A DNA stretch of 7,137 nucleotides, taken from the NCBI GenBank assembly GCA_937873255.1, contig CALMVM010000272.1:1-7137 (forward strand). The letters run 5' to 3'. Of this stretch, positions 6,325 to 7,137 are shown piece by piece (the first letter of the stretch is position 1; each line of letters opens with the position of its first letter). A program made the translations under genes and the position numbers. Source of the DNA: an uncultured Verrucomicrobiota bacterium (GTDB lineage Bacteria > Verrucomicrobiota > Verrucomicrobiia > Chthoniobacterales > SZAS-18). The notes under the pieces were generated by a model. That model was not told the origin of the DNA. It saw nothing but the letters and a program-made list of their open reading frames with translations, and made no database searches.

Positions 6325-7137
6325 ACAAAAATCCATCTCTCCGTCGATCCATGGCCCGCATGCTTTTGTGGGCCGTCGTGGTGTGGTGGATACTCGAACG
6401 CACGGTGCGCTGGGGATTGATCCGGCGTTTTTTCCGACGCGAAAAATCTGGCGGCACGCGCGAGACGCCAGGAATTTGCCTCACGCTGGTCCAACCGATC
6501 CTGAGCGGCGATCCGCATCTGGCCGATACTCTGCGCGCGAACGCCACCCTCGAAACTTCGGCCACCGTCCGCTGGAAATGGTTGGTGGACGAAAACGACC
6601 TCCCCGGCCGGCAGCTTACCGACGCGCTTTTGTCCGAACTCACCGCCGCGCATCCCCGCGCGCAACAACGGGTCGAGCGCATCCTTTCGCCGCCCGCGCC
6701 GGACGGCGTCAACCCAAAAATATACAAGCTGCGTCTGGCCTGGGAAAACCGCACCTCGCCCGAAGCCGGCGGACTCTTCGGCGTGCTCGACGATGACACC
6801 CGGCTGCTGCCCGGACAAATCGAGGAGGCCGCCGCGTCGCTGACGAGTGACCCGCGTGTGGGATTGGTCTTCGGGTTACCCTATTATCGCGGGTTCGACA
6901 CGCCGTGGGAGTCACTGGTCTCGACGTTCGTCAACCGCAACAGGCTCTGTAGCAACCTCCCAATTTTGTCCGTCATGCCGCCTCAGACGATCAATGGGAT
7001 GTTCTGGCTCGCGCGGCCCGGGGAGGTAGCGGCGCTCGACGGGTTCCGTGCGGTGGAAAATTTCGTGTGCGACGACCACGCGGTGGCGCGGGGCGTGCGG
7101 GAAGCGGGGTATGAATTGCGGCAGAAAGCTGTGGTGC
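6321..7137 (+). CDS. Membrane-anchored glycosyltransferase, GT2/GT21 (ceramide glucosyltransferase-like), truncated by window end
   Basis: The open frame from ATG 6321 runs to the right edge without a stop: 272 codons plus one base. ATGA overlap with the adenylating enzyme fixes the start. An N-terminal hydrophobic anchor (about 13-25, LLWAVVVWWIL) is followed by basic residues. The catalytic domain starts with 'ICLTLVQPILSGDPHLADTL' (52-71), the counterpart of the 'KPVxGxDPxLxxNL' strand of GT21 enzymes. Next come NPKIYKL (131-137), a DDD metal/nucleotide-sugar site (Asp157-159, GVLDDDTRLL), NGMFWLARP (225-233, the 'GxSMLFRR' position) and CDDHAVARGVREAGYEL (250-266), with the general-base-type Asp. 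GT21 relatives transfer a sugar from a nucleotide donor to a membrane lipid such as ceramide or an N-acyl hopanoid head. By context the acceptor here may be the lipid made by the preceding genes. The C terminus, probably with further membrane spans, is outside the window. Confidence 0.82.
   Translation, partial: MNKNPSLRRSMARMLLWAVVVWWILERTVRWGLIRRFFRREKSGGTRETPGICLTLVQPILSGDPHLADTLRANATLETSATVRWKWLVDENDLPGRQLTDALLSELTAAHPRAQQRVERILSPPAPDGVNPKIYKLRLAWENRTSPEAGGLFGVLDDDTRLLPGQIEEAAASLTSDPRVGLVFGLPYYRGFDTPWESLVSTFVNRNRLCSNLPILSVMPPQTINGMFWLARPGEVAALDGFRAVENFVCDDHAVARGVREAGYELRQKAVV

Overview
The window is a GC-rich stretch with all supported genes on the + strand. It looks like a bacterial chromosome. 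A Verrucomicrobiota (Opitutales-like) origin is my best guess, based on base composition, the lack of clear Shine-Dalgarno sites before the separately initiated genes, and a 'GGTAGGG...GAGCC' style intergenic palindrome that I associate with that group. This assignment is inference, not proof.

Layout. The window opens inside the 3' end of a HI0933/YhiN-type flavoprotein gene (1-365). A polytopic Lnt-like protein follows (417-1805): an apolipoprotein N-acyltransferase-like membrane domain joined to a carbon-nitrogen hydrolase domain. After a gap of about 100 bases comes a tightly packed set: a FabH-like ketoacyl synthase III (1907-2914), an extended-SDR/3beta-HSD-type oxidoreductase resembling OleD (2926-3936), an AHL-lactonase-type metallo-beta-lactamase-fold hydrolase (4127-4978), a PaaK/F390-synthetase-type adenylate-forming enzyme (4975-6324), and a membrane-anchored family-2/21 glycosyltransferase that runs off the right edge (6321-7137). 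Three of the four junctions in this set carry, or can use, 4-base start/stop overlaps (GTGA, ATGA, ATGA). The fourth, between the SDR and the hydrolase, is opened by an intergenic segment with a perfect 36-base inverted repeat (3980-4092).

How the genes may work together. The ketosynthase would make or extend a beta-keto acyl product and the SDR would reduce it. The adenylating enzyme would activate a carboxylate, the hydrolase would open or cleave an ester, lactone or thioester, and the glycosyltransferase would decorate a lipid at the membrane. The first two steps parallel OleA/OleD of long-chain olefin synthesis, but the OleB and OleC types are absent and replaced by unrelated folds. The set therefore reads as an uncharacterised lipid or secondary-metabolite pathway whose product cannot be named from sequence alone. 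I see no RNA genes, CRISPR array, transposase or convincing intrinsic terminator.
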